Shown: in pieces, positions 14,809-23,181 of the stretch
Layout of the letters: the number at the start of each line of letters is the position of its first letter
Numbering within the stretch: the first letter of the stretch is position 1
Source: Spirosoma fluviale
GTDB taxonomy: Bacteria; Bacteroidota; Bacteroidia; Cytophagales; Spirosomataceae
NCBI GenBank assembly: GCA_945860325.1
Contig: CAMARL010000008.1
Span: forward strand, 1-23,772
DNA: 23,772 nucleotides
Direction of reading: 5' to 3'
The notes under the pieces: model-generated
Told to the model about the DNA's origin: nothing
What the model saw: the letters and a program-made list of their open reading frames with translations, nothing else
Databases searched by the model: none
Program-made: the position numbers and the translations under genes

Positions 14809-15030
14809 ATGTATTGGACACTAGAACTAGCCTCCTATTTAGAAGATGCCCCTTGGCCTGCTTCAAAAGACGAATTAATTGATTTTGCCATCCGTACGGG
14901 ATCTCCTTTAGAGGTGGTTGAAAATCTACAAGAATTAGAAGATGACGGACAACCCTTTGAAAGTATCGAAGAAATTTGGCCTGATTATCCGACTAAAGAC
15001 GATTTCTTCTTTAATGAAGATGAATATTAA
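14809..15030 (+). CDS. DUF2795 family small acidic protein
   Basis: A 73-residue protein, starting MYWTLELASYLEDAPWPASK and containing DELIDFAIRTGSPLEVVENLQELED, the DUF2795 core, then ESIEEIWPDYPTKDDF and an acidic tail. I recall near-identical short proteins as widely conserved across Bacteroidetes, although their function is unknown. It is very acidic (over 20 Asp/Glu), cytoplasmic and without Cys. Its own candidate -7 box and a strong terminator (15036-15057) make it a single-gene transcription unit. Its stop codon overlaps that of glpD on the opposite strand within TTAA. Confidence 0.88.
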   Translation: MYWTLELASYLEDAPWPASKDELIDFAIRTGSPLEVVENLQELEDDGQPFESIEEIWPDYPTKDDFFFNEDEY

Positions 15031-16592
15031 GAAATAGAGGCGAAAGCCTCTTTTTTTATGTCCTCAAGTTTCCTGCCCAATTCCGCATCACGCAAACCAA
15101 TTCCCCAGCGACGGTTTAAAATATCATCCCAACAGGTTGCCATTTCATGTTTTTTCAAATAGTCTATTTCACCTTGTAAATAAGGAAGGCCGTCCAACAA
15201 TAAGTCCGTGCCTTGCGGTATAGTCTGACAAAATACAATGACCTTCGGGGCCAATGAACCATAGGTTTCATATAAGTGTCTACGTGTTTCAACATTCAAA
15301 ATCGCCGAGTTAAGAAAAAGGTCCACATCAAAAGTATCTCCCCCCATAATTGGATGATTTTTAGTCAAACATGGCGATTTGCGGACATGCAAAACGTCCG
15401 TTTCTAAAATATCCAGGGTATCCTCCGCCATGATCCGGTAAGTGGTCCACTTGCCGCCCATGATGCTCACTAATTTACTTCTTCGGTCCACTTCTACCTC
15501 ATGATCACGAACCATTGATTTAGTATCTGTTTGCATAGCCGTTTGAAGTTGGACTTGCAATAAGGGTCTTAGGCCAACAAACCCCGCTTTTATATCCGAT
15601 GGGCTAGCTTTTTCAGTCGAATATCGATTAAAATATTCAAGTAAATAAGTCTTCTCCTCTTCGAAAATGACCGGATTTTCAGATAATTTATCTGCATCGT
15701 CCGTCGTACCTACCAACACATATCCCCGCCATGGCAATAAAAAGACGACACGACCATCATCCGTTTTGGGGATCAACAAAGCCGTATCTCCAGGCCAAAA
15801 TTTCTTTTCTAAAACGATATGAGCACCCCGACTCACTTTCATCCTTTCCTGTAGGTTAGGGTTTGCCAACTTCCTAATTTTATCGGTAAAGGGACCCGTA
15901 GCATTAACGACAGCACGAACATTGAATTGGAATTCTTTATTTCCAATTAAATCTTTTCCATGAACTTCCTTGATTTTTAAGCTTTTATGGCTACACGTAA
16001 ACGAACTCAGTTCTGTATAATTTAAAACGGTGGCACCCAACTTTTCCGCCTCCTGTAAAATCGACAAGGCATACCGAGCATCATTCATTTGGCCATCGTA
16101 ATACAAAATACCACCTACTATTTTTTTCAAATTTAACGCAGGAACTTCCTTTTGAATTTCTTTTTTATTTAATCCTCGCGAATCCTTCAAATTTGTGGAG
16201 CCCGCTATTTTATCATACAACCACATCCCAATCCGATAATACCCGCGATCAAACCAAGAATAACAAGGAGTCAATAAAGCTAATGGATGTGCCAAATGAG
16301 GGGCATTTTGAAGCATGATTTTTCGCTCATGAAGCGCTTTATAAACCATTTTAAATTGCTGCCAATCCAAATTTCTAACGGCTTGCTCCAAATAACGAAC
16401 GCCTCCATGCACTAATTTAGTTGATTTAGAGGAGGTTTGTGAGGCGAAATCACCCCTTTCAATGACAATAACTTTATATCCACGAAGCGTTGCATCTAAA
16501 GCGACTCCAGCTCCCGTAGCCCCGCCACCAATCACACAAATATCATATGAATCAGCTAATTTTTCGAATTGATCTTGGCGGTTGAATGACAT
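15027..16592 (-). CDS. glpD: FAD-dependent glycerol-3-phosphate dehydrogenase
   Basis: A 521-residue aerobic-type GlpD, which oxidises sn-glycerol 3-phosphate to dihydroxyacetone phosphate and passes electrons to quinone at the inner membrane. The N-terminal Rossmann motif is CVIGGGATGAGVALDA (FAD). It is followed by VIERGDFASQTSSKSTKLVHGGVRYLEQ, the GlpD signature. VVNATGPFTDKIRKL marks the second part of the FAD domain, and WRGYVLVGTTDD and MGGKWTTYRIMAED lie in the substrate and cofactor region. Residues about 390-521 are the C-terminal DAO cap domain. Length is normal for the family. No glpF, glpK or glpR neighbour is present, so it may serve lipid turnover as much as glycerol uptake. The last codons contain the terminator hairpin of the facing DUF2795 gene. 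Confidence 0.94.
   Translation of the reverse strand: MSFNRQDQFEKLADSYDICVIGGGATGAGVALDATLRGYKVIVIERGDFASQTSSKSTKLVHGGVRYLEQAVRNLDWQQFKMVYKALHERKIMLQNAPHLAHPLALLTPCYSWFDRGYYRIGMWLYDKIAGSTNLKDSRGLNKKEIQKEVPALNLKKIVGGILYYDGQMNDARYALSILQEAEKLGATVLNYTELSSFTCSHKSLKIKEVHGKDLIGNKEFQFNVRAVVNATGPFTDKIRKLANPNLQERMKVSRGAHIVLEKKFWPGDTALLIPKTDDGRVVFLLPWRGYVLVGTTDDADKLSENPVIFEEEKTYLLEYFNRYSTEKASPSDIKAGFVGLRPLLQVQLQTAMQTDTKSMVRDHEVEVDRRSKLVSIMGGKWTTYRIMAEDTLDILETDVLHVRKSPCLTKNHPIMGGDTFDVDLFLNSAILNVETRRHLYETYGSLAPKVIVFCQTIPQGTDLLLDGLPYLQGEIDYLKKHEMATCWDDILNRRWGIGLRDAELGRKLEDIKKEAFASIS
15036..15057 (+). terminator. strong intrinsic terminator of the DUF2795 gene
   Basis: AGAGGC-GAAA-GCCTCT forms a perfect 6-bp stem with a GNRA loop, followed directly by a run of seven T residues (15051-15057, the first pairing in the stem). 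It begins 6 bp after the DUF2795 stop. The same bases encode the last residues of glpD on the other strand. The T-run is on the plus strand only, so it should stop DUF2795 transcription and not glpD. Confidence 0.85.
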
Positions 16593-16670
16593 CTATTAAT
16601 TTAATTTCAAATAAATAATAGGCAAATTACTAATATCAGATAAAATAAAACGCAAAAGATTCCATTAATA

Positions 16671-16702
16671 TTGATATAAATGGAAGAGATTTTATAATTT
16701 TG
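16671..16702 (+). promoter_or_regulatory. promoter of the TPR gene (-33 TTG and -7 TAATTTTG)
   Basis: TTG at 16671-16673 and TAATTTTG at 16695-16702 are separated by 21 bp and match the Bacteroidetes promoter pattern TTG-N(about 19-23)-TAnnTTTG. This is the best promoter in the window. Transcription would start near 16709 and leave a leader of about 78 nt before the ATG at 16787. Confidence 0.6.
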
Positions 16703-16786
16703 CAGTCCTTTGAGTAAGCTACCGAAAATATCTTAGCTGCTTAAAATTAAAAGAGCGTTAAATTAGATTCCAGTAACAGGATTATT

Positions 16787-17464
16787 ATGGCAAAGAAAGA
16801 AAAAAAAGATGTAATGGAAATGATTGAAAGTCCAGAGGCACTTCAGCACGAAGTTTCTAAAGTGACTGGATTTTTTGAAGAAAATAAATCAACCACATTA
16901 GGAGCGGGTATAGTTTTAATCGCATTAGTTGCTGGATTTTTTGGTTTCCAATGGTATAAAAATTCTCAGGATGTTGAGGGTGAAAAGAAATTATATAAAG
17001 CTGTTTACGCATTTGAATCTGATTCGTTGTCTTCAGCCGCTAAAGAAATGGCCAAAATCTCTGATGAATTTGGAGGTAATACACAAAATTTATCTGATTT
17101 ATATTTGGGAATTACTTTGTTGAAACAAGGGAAATATGACCAAGCCATCGAAAAATTAAAGAACTTCAGTAGTGCAGATTTATTAGTTCAGGCACGTGCA
17201 TATTCTTTAATTGGAGATGCTTATGCAGAAAAAAAATCTTTTGGAGAAGCCATTAATTATTATCAAAAAGCGGCTGATTATAAACCTAACAAATTTTTTA
17301 CTCCTACTTATTTGTTAAAATTAGCACTTGCTTTTGAAGCAAATAAACAAGGAAAAGATGCGTTAGATGCTTATTCGCAAATCACGGATAAGTTCCCTGA
17401 ATCTGCTGAATCCATACCTGCAAAAAAATACAAAGCGCTTTTAGAAAGCTCTATCTCTGAATAA
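16787..17464 (+). CDS. membrane-anchored tetratricopeptide repeat protein
   Basis: A 225-residue protein. Residues 1-35 are a charged cytoplasmic head; about 37-56 (TTLGAGIVLIALVAGFFGFQW) is one membrane helix. The rest is helical with TPR-like pairs: LSDLYLGITLLKQGKYDQAIEKL (about 102-124), ARAYSLIGDAYAEKKSFGEAINYYQKA (about 136-162) and LLKLALAFEANKQGKDALDAYSQI (about 176-200). The layout (one helix then TPRs) resembles YfgM-type proteins that work with the secretion machinery, but the sequence does not prove that role. It has its own strong promoter and a terminator after it. Frequent AAA/GAA codons and A-rich sequence suggest good expression. In Bacteroidetes I recall such TPR genes near ribH, as here. 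Confidence 0.82.
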   Translation: MAKKEKKDVMEMIESPEALQHEVSKVTGFFEENKSTTLGAGIVLIALVAGFFGFQWYKNSQDVEGEKKLYKAVYAFESDSLSSAAKEMAKISDEFGGNTQNLSDLYLGITLLKQGKYDQAIEKLKNFSSADLLVQARAYSLIGDAYAEKKSFGEAINYYQKAADYKPNKFFTPTYLLKLALAFEANKQGKDALDAYSQITDKFPESAESIPAKKYKALLESSISE

Positions 17465-17484
17465 AAAAATATGTAATGATGTTT

Positions 17485-17516
17485 TAAGGGATAAGAGCAA
17501 ACGCTTTTATCCCTTA
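17485..17516 (+). terminator. intrinsic terminator between the TPR gene and ribH
   Basis: TAAGGGATAAGAGC (17485-17498) pairs with GCTTTTATCCCTTA (17503-17516), a 14-bp stem with one G-U pair and a 4-nt AAAC loop. It is followed by TTATTTTAA. It starts 20 bp after the TPR stop. The T-rich tail is interrupted but the stem is long. It may act in both directions, because the left flank reads TTTT before the stem. Confidence 0.75.
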
Positions 17517-17535
17517 TTATTTTAATCCCAAAAAT

Positions 17536-18012
17536 ATGTCATCTGCAAATAAAAATTTAAGCGAATTTCAAACCAATGAATTACCCGAAATTCAACAAAA
17601 AAAGTTTGCCATTTTAGTTTCTGAATGGAATCAAGAGGTAACTAATGCCTTGTATTCAGGAGCTTATGAAACGCTGTTAAAACATGGGGCACAAGAAAAA
17701 AATATCATCACCCAAACAGTCCCCGGAAGTTTCGAATTGACCTTAGGCGCTCAAAAGATGGCTCAAAAACCAGAAGTTGACGCAGTCATTTGTTTGGGAT
17801 GTGTAATTCAGGGCGAGACAAAGCACTTTGATTTTATTTGTCAAGCAGTTGCCCAAGGGATCACAGATGTAAGCATTAAATTTAATAAACCCGTCATTTT
17901 TGGCGTATTAACCCCAAATACGCAGGAACAAGCAATGGACCGAGCAGGAGGAAAACATGGAAATAAAGGAGATGAAGCGGCTATAACCGCCATAAAAATG
18001 TTAGCTTTTTAA
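17536..18012 (+). CDS. ribH: 6,7-dimethyl-8-ribityllumazine synthase
   Basis: A 158-residue lumazine synthase, the penultimate enzyme of riboflavin synthesis. It joins 5-amino-6-ribitylaminouracil with 3,4-dihydroxy-2-butanone 4-phosphate and forms icosahedral or pentameric assemblies. Motifs: ILVSEWNQEV (substrate aromatic Trp), TVPGSFELTLGAQKM, GCVIQGETKHFDFICQAVAQGI with the catalytic His97, and FGVLTPNTQEQAMDRAGGKHGNKG with the phosphate-binding Arg136. Length is typical. No FMN riboswitch is visible in the short upstream gap, and other rib genes are absent from the window. It is followed by lysC after 10 bp, so the two, with serS, are likely co-transcribed. Confidence 0.95.
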   Translation: MSSANKNLSEFQTNELPEIQQKKFAILVSEWNQEVTNALYSGAYETLLKHGAQEKNIITQTVPGSFELTLGAQKMAQKPEVDAVICLGCVIQGETKHFDFICQAVAQGITDVSIKFNKPVIFGVLTPNTQEQAMDRAGGKHGNKGDEAAITAIKMLAF

Positions 18013-18022
18013 TTATTACGAT

Positions 18023-19348
18023 ATGCAAGTTTGGAAATTTGGAGGAACTTCCGTTGGGAAGCCCGAGAGAATGAAATCGATACGCCAACTAATCACCGAG
18101 GATGGCCAAGCGAAAGTTGTGGTGCTTTCAGCATTATCAGGTACCACCAATGCATTGTTATCCATCACTGAGTCTGTAAACTCAAACAACATAGCTGAAG
18201 CTGAGGCAAAGGCTACTTTTCTAAAAGACCACTATGATTCATTTATTCGTGAATTATACCTGACAGAAAAAGGATTAAACGCTGGCCAGGAAATAATCAA
18301 CAGCGAGTTTGATTACATACAAAAGCTGATTGGCACCACCCCATATTCCAACAAAGAAGAAAAGGAAATGGTGGCTTTAGGTGAACTATTATCGACTCAG
18401 ATTTTTGAAGCGTATCTTCAGGAAGAGGGTGTTGATTCATTGCTTTTACCGGCCCTTGATTTCATGGTGATCGACGAAGACAATGAGCCCATTATGTGGC
18501 AAATTGAAAAAAAAATTACTGAAATATTAGCTCCACACAAAGGAAAACAAATTTTTATTACCCAAGGTTTTATTTGTAGAAACCCGTCTGGGGAAGTTGA
18601 CAATTTAAAGCGTGGAGGGTCCGATTATACCGCATCACTTATTGGCGGAGCCATCCAGGCCGAGGAGGTCCAAATATGGACCGACATCGATGGGATGCAT
18701 AATAATGATCCTAGAATCGTTAAAAATACATTTCCAATCCGTGAATTGTCATTTGCCGAAGCGGCGGAACTAGCTTACTTTGGGGCAAAAATTCTTCATC
18801 CAAGCACCATTACTCCAGCTAAAATGAAAGGAGTTCCCGTGCGATTAAAAAACACAATGGAGCCCATGGCATTTGGCACGTTAATTTCTGAAAAATCAAC
18901 TGATATTGAAATTAAGGCCATTGCAGCTAAAGATAATATTACTGCCATTTACATTCATTCCACCCGAATGTTAAATGCCTATGGATTTTTAAAACGCGTG
19001 TTTGAAGTGTTTGAAAAATACAAAACACCGGTGGATATGATTACGACTTCAGAAGTTTCTGTTTCTGTGACCATCGACCAAACGACTCATTTAGACGCCA
19101 TTATGAGCGATTTAAGGGAATTTGCCGAATTAGAAAACCCTGATAAAGACCAAGTGATTATTTGCATCGTGGGGAATTTCTGGGCAGATAAAGAAGGAAT
19201 TGCCATTAAAGTATTGGATGCCATTAAAAGTATTCCAATCAGAATGATTTCTTATGGTGCATCCGAACATAATATTTCTTTACTTGTAGATGCAAAGCAT
19301 AAAAATGATGCCTTAAATGCATTAAACGACGGACTTTTTAAAAAATAA
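18023..19348 (+). CDS. lysC: aspartate kinase (monofunctional)
   Basis: A 441-residue aspartokinase. It phosphorylates L-aspartate as the first step toward lysine, threonine and methionine. The kinase domain opens with VWKFGGTSVG (Lys5 contacts the phosphates), has LKRGGSDYTASLIGGAI (about 196-211) and IWTDIDGMHNNDPRIV, where the usual DVDGVYTADPR is slightly changed. ELSFAEAAELAYFGAKILHP follows. Two ACT regulatory domains occupy about 295-441. No homoserine dehydrogenase domain is fused. Feedback inhibition by lysine is likely from the family architecture, but cannot be confirmed. It sits 10 bp after ribH and 3 bp before serS; the neighbours have no shared pathway. Confidence 0.94.
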   Translation: MQVWKFGGTSVGKPERMKSIRQLITEDGQAKVVVLSALSGTTNALLSITESVNSNNIAEAEAKATFLKDHYDSFIRELYLTEKGLNAGQEIINSEFDYIQKLIGTTPYSNKEEKEMVALGELLSTQIFEAYLQEEGVDSLLLPALDFMVIDEDNEPIMWQIEKKITEILAPHKGKQIFITQGFICRNPSGEVDNLKRGGSDYTASLIGGAIQAEEVQIWTDIDGMHNNDPRIVKNTFPIRELSFAEAAELAYFGAKILHPSTITPAKMKGVPVRLKNTMEPMAFGTLISEKSTDIEIKAIAAKDNITAIYIHSTRMLNAYGFLKRVFEVFEKYKTPVDMITTSEVSVSVTIDQTTHLDAIMSDLREFAELENPDKDQVIICIVGNFWADKEGIAIKVLDAIKSIPIRMISYGASEHNISLLVDAKHKNDALNALNDGLFKK

Positions 19349-19351
19349 ATT

Positions 19352-20623
19352 ATGTTAACCATTCCTTTCATTCGAGCAAATTCAGAAATCACCATCCAGG
19401 GATTGACAAAAAAGCATGTGGCAAATGCATCCGAAATTGTACATCAATTGATTGCAATGGATGACCAACGCAAAAGCTTATTGCAACAAGCTGAATCCGC
19501 TTTGGAAATATCAAATGCAGCAGCAAAGGAAATAGGTTCACTCATGCAATCGGGCCAAAAAGAATTGGCAGAAGGTAAACGAGCGGAGACAGCCGCGTTA
19601 AAAGGTACAATAAAAGAAAAAGAAGAGGCGGCAAAGGCAGCAGAAAAACAAATGCTCGACTTGTTGGTCACCCTTCCCAACCTCCCACATAGCTCAGTTC
19701 CAGAAGGAAAAACGGCCGAAGAGAATGAAGTAGTTTTAACGTGGGGTTCCCTGCCCAACATGCAAGCAGACGCGCAACCACATTGGGACTTGATTAAAAA
19801 ATATGACATCATAGATTTTGATTTAGGCAATAAAATTACCGGTGCGGGCTTTCCGGTCTATAAGGGCAAAGGAGCGCGTCTCCAAAGAGCATTGATTAAT
19901 TTTTTCTTGGATGAGGCCATCAAGGTCGGTTACTATGAAATTCAACCCCCCATTTTAATTAATGAGGATTCAGGTTTTGGAACAGGCCAATTGCCCGATA
20001 AGGAAGGTCAAATGTACGTTACGAAAGAAGAAGGCCTTTTTTTAATCCCTACGGCAGAGGTGCCCATCACCAATTTATACCGAGATGTCATCGTTAATGA
20101 GAAAGAGTTACCGATCAAAAACGTAGGACACACGCCTTGTTTTCGTCGAGAAGCAGGATCTTGGGGTGCCCATGTACGCGGCCTAAACCGATTGCATCAA
20201 TTCGACAAAATTGAAATTGTTCAAATCCATAAACCCGAAACTTCCTACCAAGCTTTGGAAGAAATGTCATTGCATGTCCAAGGATTATTGCAAAAACTCA
20301 ATCTTCACTACCGTGTTTTACGGCTTTGTGGTGGCGACATGGGTTTTGCTTCTGCACTAACGTATGATATGGAGGTTTGGTCAGGAGCTCAAAATCGCTG
20401 GCTAGAGGTGAGCTCGGTTTCAAATTTTGAAACGTTCCAAGCAAACCGTTTAAAATTGCGAACCAAGGTCGATGGGAAATCGATTCTTTGTCACACCTTA
20501 AATGGTTCAGCTTTAGCACTTCCTAGAATTGTAGCTGCTTTACTGGAGAATAATCAAGGTCCGGACGGTATTAAAATTCCTGAAATACTGGTTCCTTATA
20601 CTGGGTTTACACATATTAATTAA
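19352..20623 (+). CDS. serS: serine--tRNA ligase
   Basis: A 423-residue class II seryl-tRNA synthetase that charges tRNA-Ser and supplies Ser-tRNA-Sec precursors where those exist. Residues about 28-108 are the long Ala/Glu/Lys-rich antiparallel coiled coil that holds the tRNA-Ser variable arm. The catalytic domain has PTAEVPITN (233-241), motif 2 FRREAGSWGAHVRGLNRLHQF (264-284) and motif 3 NGSALALPRIVAALLEN (384-400). Bacteroidetes enzymes share the SWGAHVRGLNR form. The start is only 3 bp after the lysC stop. The last 8 bp overlap the end of the response-regulator gene, which is read the other way. Confidence 0.95.
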   Translation: MLTIPFIRANSEITIQGLTKKHVANASEIVHQLIAMDDQRKSLLQQAESALEISNAAAKEIGSLMQSGQKELAEGKRAETAALKGTIKEKEEAAKAAEKQMLDLLVTLPNLPHSSVPEGKTAEENEVVLTWGSLPNMQADAQPHWDLIKKYDIIDFDLGNKITGAGFPVYKGKGARLQRALINFFLDEAIKVGYYEIQPPILINEDSGFGTGQLPDKEGQMYVTKEEGLFLIPTAEVPITNLYRDVIVNEKELPIKNVGHTPCFRREAGSWGAHVRGLNRLHQFDKIEIVQIHKPETSYQALEEMSLHVQGLLQKLNLHYRVLRLCGGDMGFASALTYDMEVWSGAQNRWLEVSSVSNFETFQANRLKLRTKVDGKSILCHTLNGSALALPRIVAALLENNQGPDGIKIPEILVPYTGFTHIN

Positions 20624-21326
20624 TTCCTTCTACACTCAGTCTGAATCCCTCTCCATGCAAATTGATGAGCTGGACGGATGGATCATCCTTTAAAATTTTC
20701 CGCAATTTAGTCATGTAGACATCCATGCTACGCGCGTTAAAATAGGTATCATCACCCCAAATTAATTTTAAGGCAAAACTCCGACTAACTGGTTGGCCCA
20801 AATTTTCACAGAGCAATTTCATTAACTCATTTTCCTTAGGCGTTAATTTTAGATCAACCGCCCCCAGCGATAAGCGCATTTTGTTCGGATAAAAAATATA
20901 CTGCCCTAGGTTTATTTGTTCAGCCAAGGCTGGCAAAACTTTATCCGAATCTGATCGACGTAATACGGCATGAATGCGGGCCAACAAAACTTCCATGGAA
21001 AAAGGTTTCGTTAAATAATCATCGGCCCCTAATTTGAATCCCTGCAAAGTGTCTGTCTCCATCGCCTTGGCCGTTAAAAAAATGATAGCCACTTGGCGAT
21101 GATTGGCCCGAATATCTTTAGCTAAAGAAAAACCATCTTTTTTGGGCATCATGACGTCCAACAAACATAAATCAAATTGGCCGTCGACAAAATATCCTAG
21201 TGCTTGGTCCCCATTTTGAGCCCAAGTAACGTCAAAGCCCTTTTTCTTCAAAAATTCTGTTAGCAATAATCCTAAATTGGAATCATCCTCGGCCAACAAA
21301 ATTCTCGGTTGATGATTAACTTCCAT
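20616..21326 (-). CDS. OmpR/PhoB-family response regulator
   Basis: A 236-residue regulator beginning at the ATG at 21326; a GTG frame from 21359 would overlap the kinase gene further and adds unconserved residues. The receiver domain has ILLAEDDS (acidic pair Asp14/Asp15), LLDVMMPKKDG with the phospho-acceptor Asp57, FLTAKA and ADDYLTKPF with the conserved Lys. The winged-helix DNA-binding domain (about 140-236) includes KLTPKENELMKLLCENLGQ and RSMDVYMTKLRKILKDDP, the recognition-helix region, then LHGEGFRL. Proteins of this family bind tandem direct repeats as dimers. Its ATG lies within the last codons of the kinase gene (11-bp overlap), so the pair is translationally coupled. A direct repeat in 23197-23216 is its best candidate site in this window. 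Confidence 0.93.
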   Translation of the reverse strand: MEVNHQPRILLAEDDSNLGLLLTEFLKKKGFDVTWAQNGDQALGYFVDGQFDLCLLDVMMPKKDGFSLAKDIRANHRQVAIIFLTAKAMETDTLQGFKLGADDYLTKPFSMEVLLARIHAVLRRSDSDKVLPALAEQINLGQYIFYPNKMRLSLGAVDLKLTPKENELMKLLCENLGQPVSRSFALKLIWGDDTYFNARSMDVYMTKLRKILKDDPSVQLINLHGEGFRLSVEGIN

Positions 21327-23136
21327 AGGGCAGCGTAATAATAAATGTACTTCCAGCACCTAAGGTGCTTTCTACTTTAACTTTTCCTCCATGAGCATCC
21401 ACAATCTTTTTGACATAGCTAAGTCCTAAACCAAAACCCTTGACGTTATGAATATTGCCCGTAGGCACTCGATAAAAAGGCTCAAAAACAGATTCAAGAA
21501 CACTTTTTTCCATTCCAATTCCTAGATCTTTTATTTTGATGACACACTGACCTTCATGGGATTCCGTTTGAATTTCTACATGCAATTGGTTCGGACTATA
21601 CTTGATCGCATTGTCCAATAAATTATGAATCACATTGGAAATATGTACCTCGTCTAATGCCAAAAGAGAAGGACTCGCGTCTAAATTCAAATTTAAAGTT
21701 CCTTGATTTGTATGTATGATCGGATTGATATTATCGGCCACATGCTGAATTAAGGTATGAATATCAAGTTCTTTTTTCTTCAAAATAATTTCCTCTTTTT
21801 CCATTTGAGCGGTCTGTAAAACGCGCTCTACTTGATTTCCTAATCGAATATTTTCTTCTTTAATGATCCCTAAATAGCGTAGAATCGTTTCATTTTTAGC
21901 AACGGCACTTTCCTCTTGAATTAATTGGGTCGCGAGAGAAATTGTAGAAATAGGTGTCTTGAACTCATGTGTCATGTTATTGATAAAATCATTCTTCACC
22001 TCCGCTAATTTCTTCTGCTTTAAAATGGTATTAACTGCGATGTAAAAACAACCGATCATGATCATCAATAATAATGCTGAACCTAAAAAACTAAAGCCCA
22101 TCGTCTGCCAAATAAATTCCTGCTGTGCTGGGAAATAAACCTGTAACAACTGGTTTGAATTTTTCAAATCATTGGGAAAAAGCGGAGTAAAAAAGGTCGC
22201 TGATTGAATTTCTGGATTCTTCAAAATAGGTGAAGAGGCATATACATATTGACTCTTTTTTTGATTCGAGCCTATTCCGAAAACGTATTTTAAATCAATA
22301 TTTTTACCTTTCAACTCACGGGCCAATAAACTATCGATGTACTTAGGAGCTACTCGCTGTTCAATAGGCCGCTCTTTAAAAAGGAAATCAGCAAAAACCT
22401 CTTTAGCCATTTCTGTTTTCTGAAGGACTTTTTGCAATGCCCGTTTTTCATCCTCGACTTTTTTTGAAGCAATTTTATTTTGTTTTTTTAGATCTGAAAA
22501 AGTTTTTTCAGTGGCTATTTTATTTTCTAATTGCCTTCTATTTAATCGATTTAACATTCTATTCTTATTCGAGCGATTAAATTCATTCAATGATTTAGGT
22601 CTTGGGCCACCAAATATTTCATTTAATTGTTGCTCCTCTCTTAACCTTCGATTAAGTTCATTTTGCCCCCCATTGACCTGGTATTCCTCCGTTATTTCGG
22701 CAATTTGGCCATTAGGTAAAACAAAAGACTTACGCACATAGACGATATCGTTAGGGATTTCCAATTGGAATTGCCTTTGTAATTCACGATTTAATAAATG
22801 ATCTGGAGAAAAATTGTCCGCTAATTGTTCGGAATTTGACGCCTCTATACGGTCCTTTTGAGGTAATTTTGCTTTCCTCTTTGCTTTCAACTCCAAAGCC
22901 ATGGAAGCTAATTTATCTTGTTGGCCTTGTAAATCCCTTTGCTTTTGAGCCAAAATAATTAATTCCTGCTTTTCCAGTTTACGAACCACCTGTTCTAAGG
23001 AACCACGAACATCCGAAGAAAATTGTTCCTTCTTTGTTTCCATCATAAAGCCTAGCCAATAAGCCTGAAAGGCCACTAAGCCGAGCAAGGCAAAGGACAT
23101 AAGACTTATTATCAAGGTGATTTTCTTCTTTGTCAT
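21316..23136 (-). CDS. sensor histidine kinase with large periplasmic coiled-coil domain
   Basis: A 606-residue kinase. TM1 is at about 8-30 and TM2 at about 345-370. The intervening 310 residues are periplasmic, rich in Lys, Gln, Arg and Glu. They are predicted to hold coiled coils at about 35-90 and 190-245, with a more globular part at about 110-150 (QFQLEIPNDIVYVRKSFVLP). No HAMP domain is obvious: TM2 runs almost straight into the HisKA helix. The H-box is NDFINNMTHEFKTPIS with His390 as the phosphorylation site. The ATPase domain shows the N-box HNLLDNAIKYSP (Asn505, Asn509), G1 DLGIGM, F-box FEPFYR and G2 GFGLGLSYV, all intact. The signal sensed is unknown. It precedes its response regulator in the same operon. 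Confidence 0.93.
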   Translation of the reverse strand: MTKKKITLIISLMSFALLGLVAFQAYWLGFMMETKKEQFSSDVRGSLEQVVRKLEKQELIILAQKQRDLQGQQDKLASMALELKAKRKAKLPQKDRIEASNSEQLADNFSPDHLLNRELQRQFQLEIPNDIVYVRKSFVLPNGQIAEITEEYQVNGGQNELNRRLREEQQLNEIFGGPRPKSLNEFNRSNKNRMLNRLNRRQLENKIATEKTFSDLKKQNKIASKKVEDEKRALQKVLQKTEMAKEVFADFLFKERPIEQRVAPKYIDSLLARELKGKNIDLKYVFGIGSNQKKSQYVYASSPILKNPEIQSATFFTPLFPNDLKNSNQLLQVYFPAQQEFIWQTMGFSFLGSALLLMIMIGCFYIAVNTILKQKKLAEVKNDFINNMTHEFKTPISTISLATQLIQEESAVAKNETILRYLGIIKEENIRLGNQVERVLQTAQMEKEEIILKKKELDIHTLIQHVADNINPIIHTNQGTLNLNLDASPSLLALDEVHISNVIHNLLDNAIKYSPNQLHVEIQTESHEGQCVIKIKDLGIGMEKSVLESVFEPFYRVPTGNIHNVKGFGLGLSYVKKIVDAHGGKVKVESTLGAGSTFIITLPYGS

Positions 23137-23152
23137 GGTTATTACGAGTTTA

Positions 23153-23160
23153 CAAATTTA
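23153..23160 (-). promoter_or_regulatory. candidate -7 box of the kinase/regulator operon
   Basis: The minus strand reads TAAATTTG, an exact TAnnTTTG match, 16 bp from the kinase ATG, giving a very short leader. No -33 TTG is seen at the standard distance, so a dependent, activated promoter is possible. Confidence 0.4.
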
Positions 23161-23181
23161 AAACTTTAATGATATGAAAAA

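Noticed and set aside
17465..17535. Possible FMN riboswitch before ribH
   Set aside because: The gap is only 71 bp and is mostly filled by the TPR-gene terminator; none of the conserved FMN-element helices is visible.
19444..19830. Minus-strand open frame of 128 codons opposite serS
   Set aside because: It mirrors the coiled-coil region of serS; there is no independent start context or domain.
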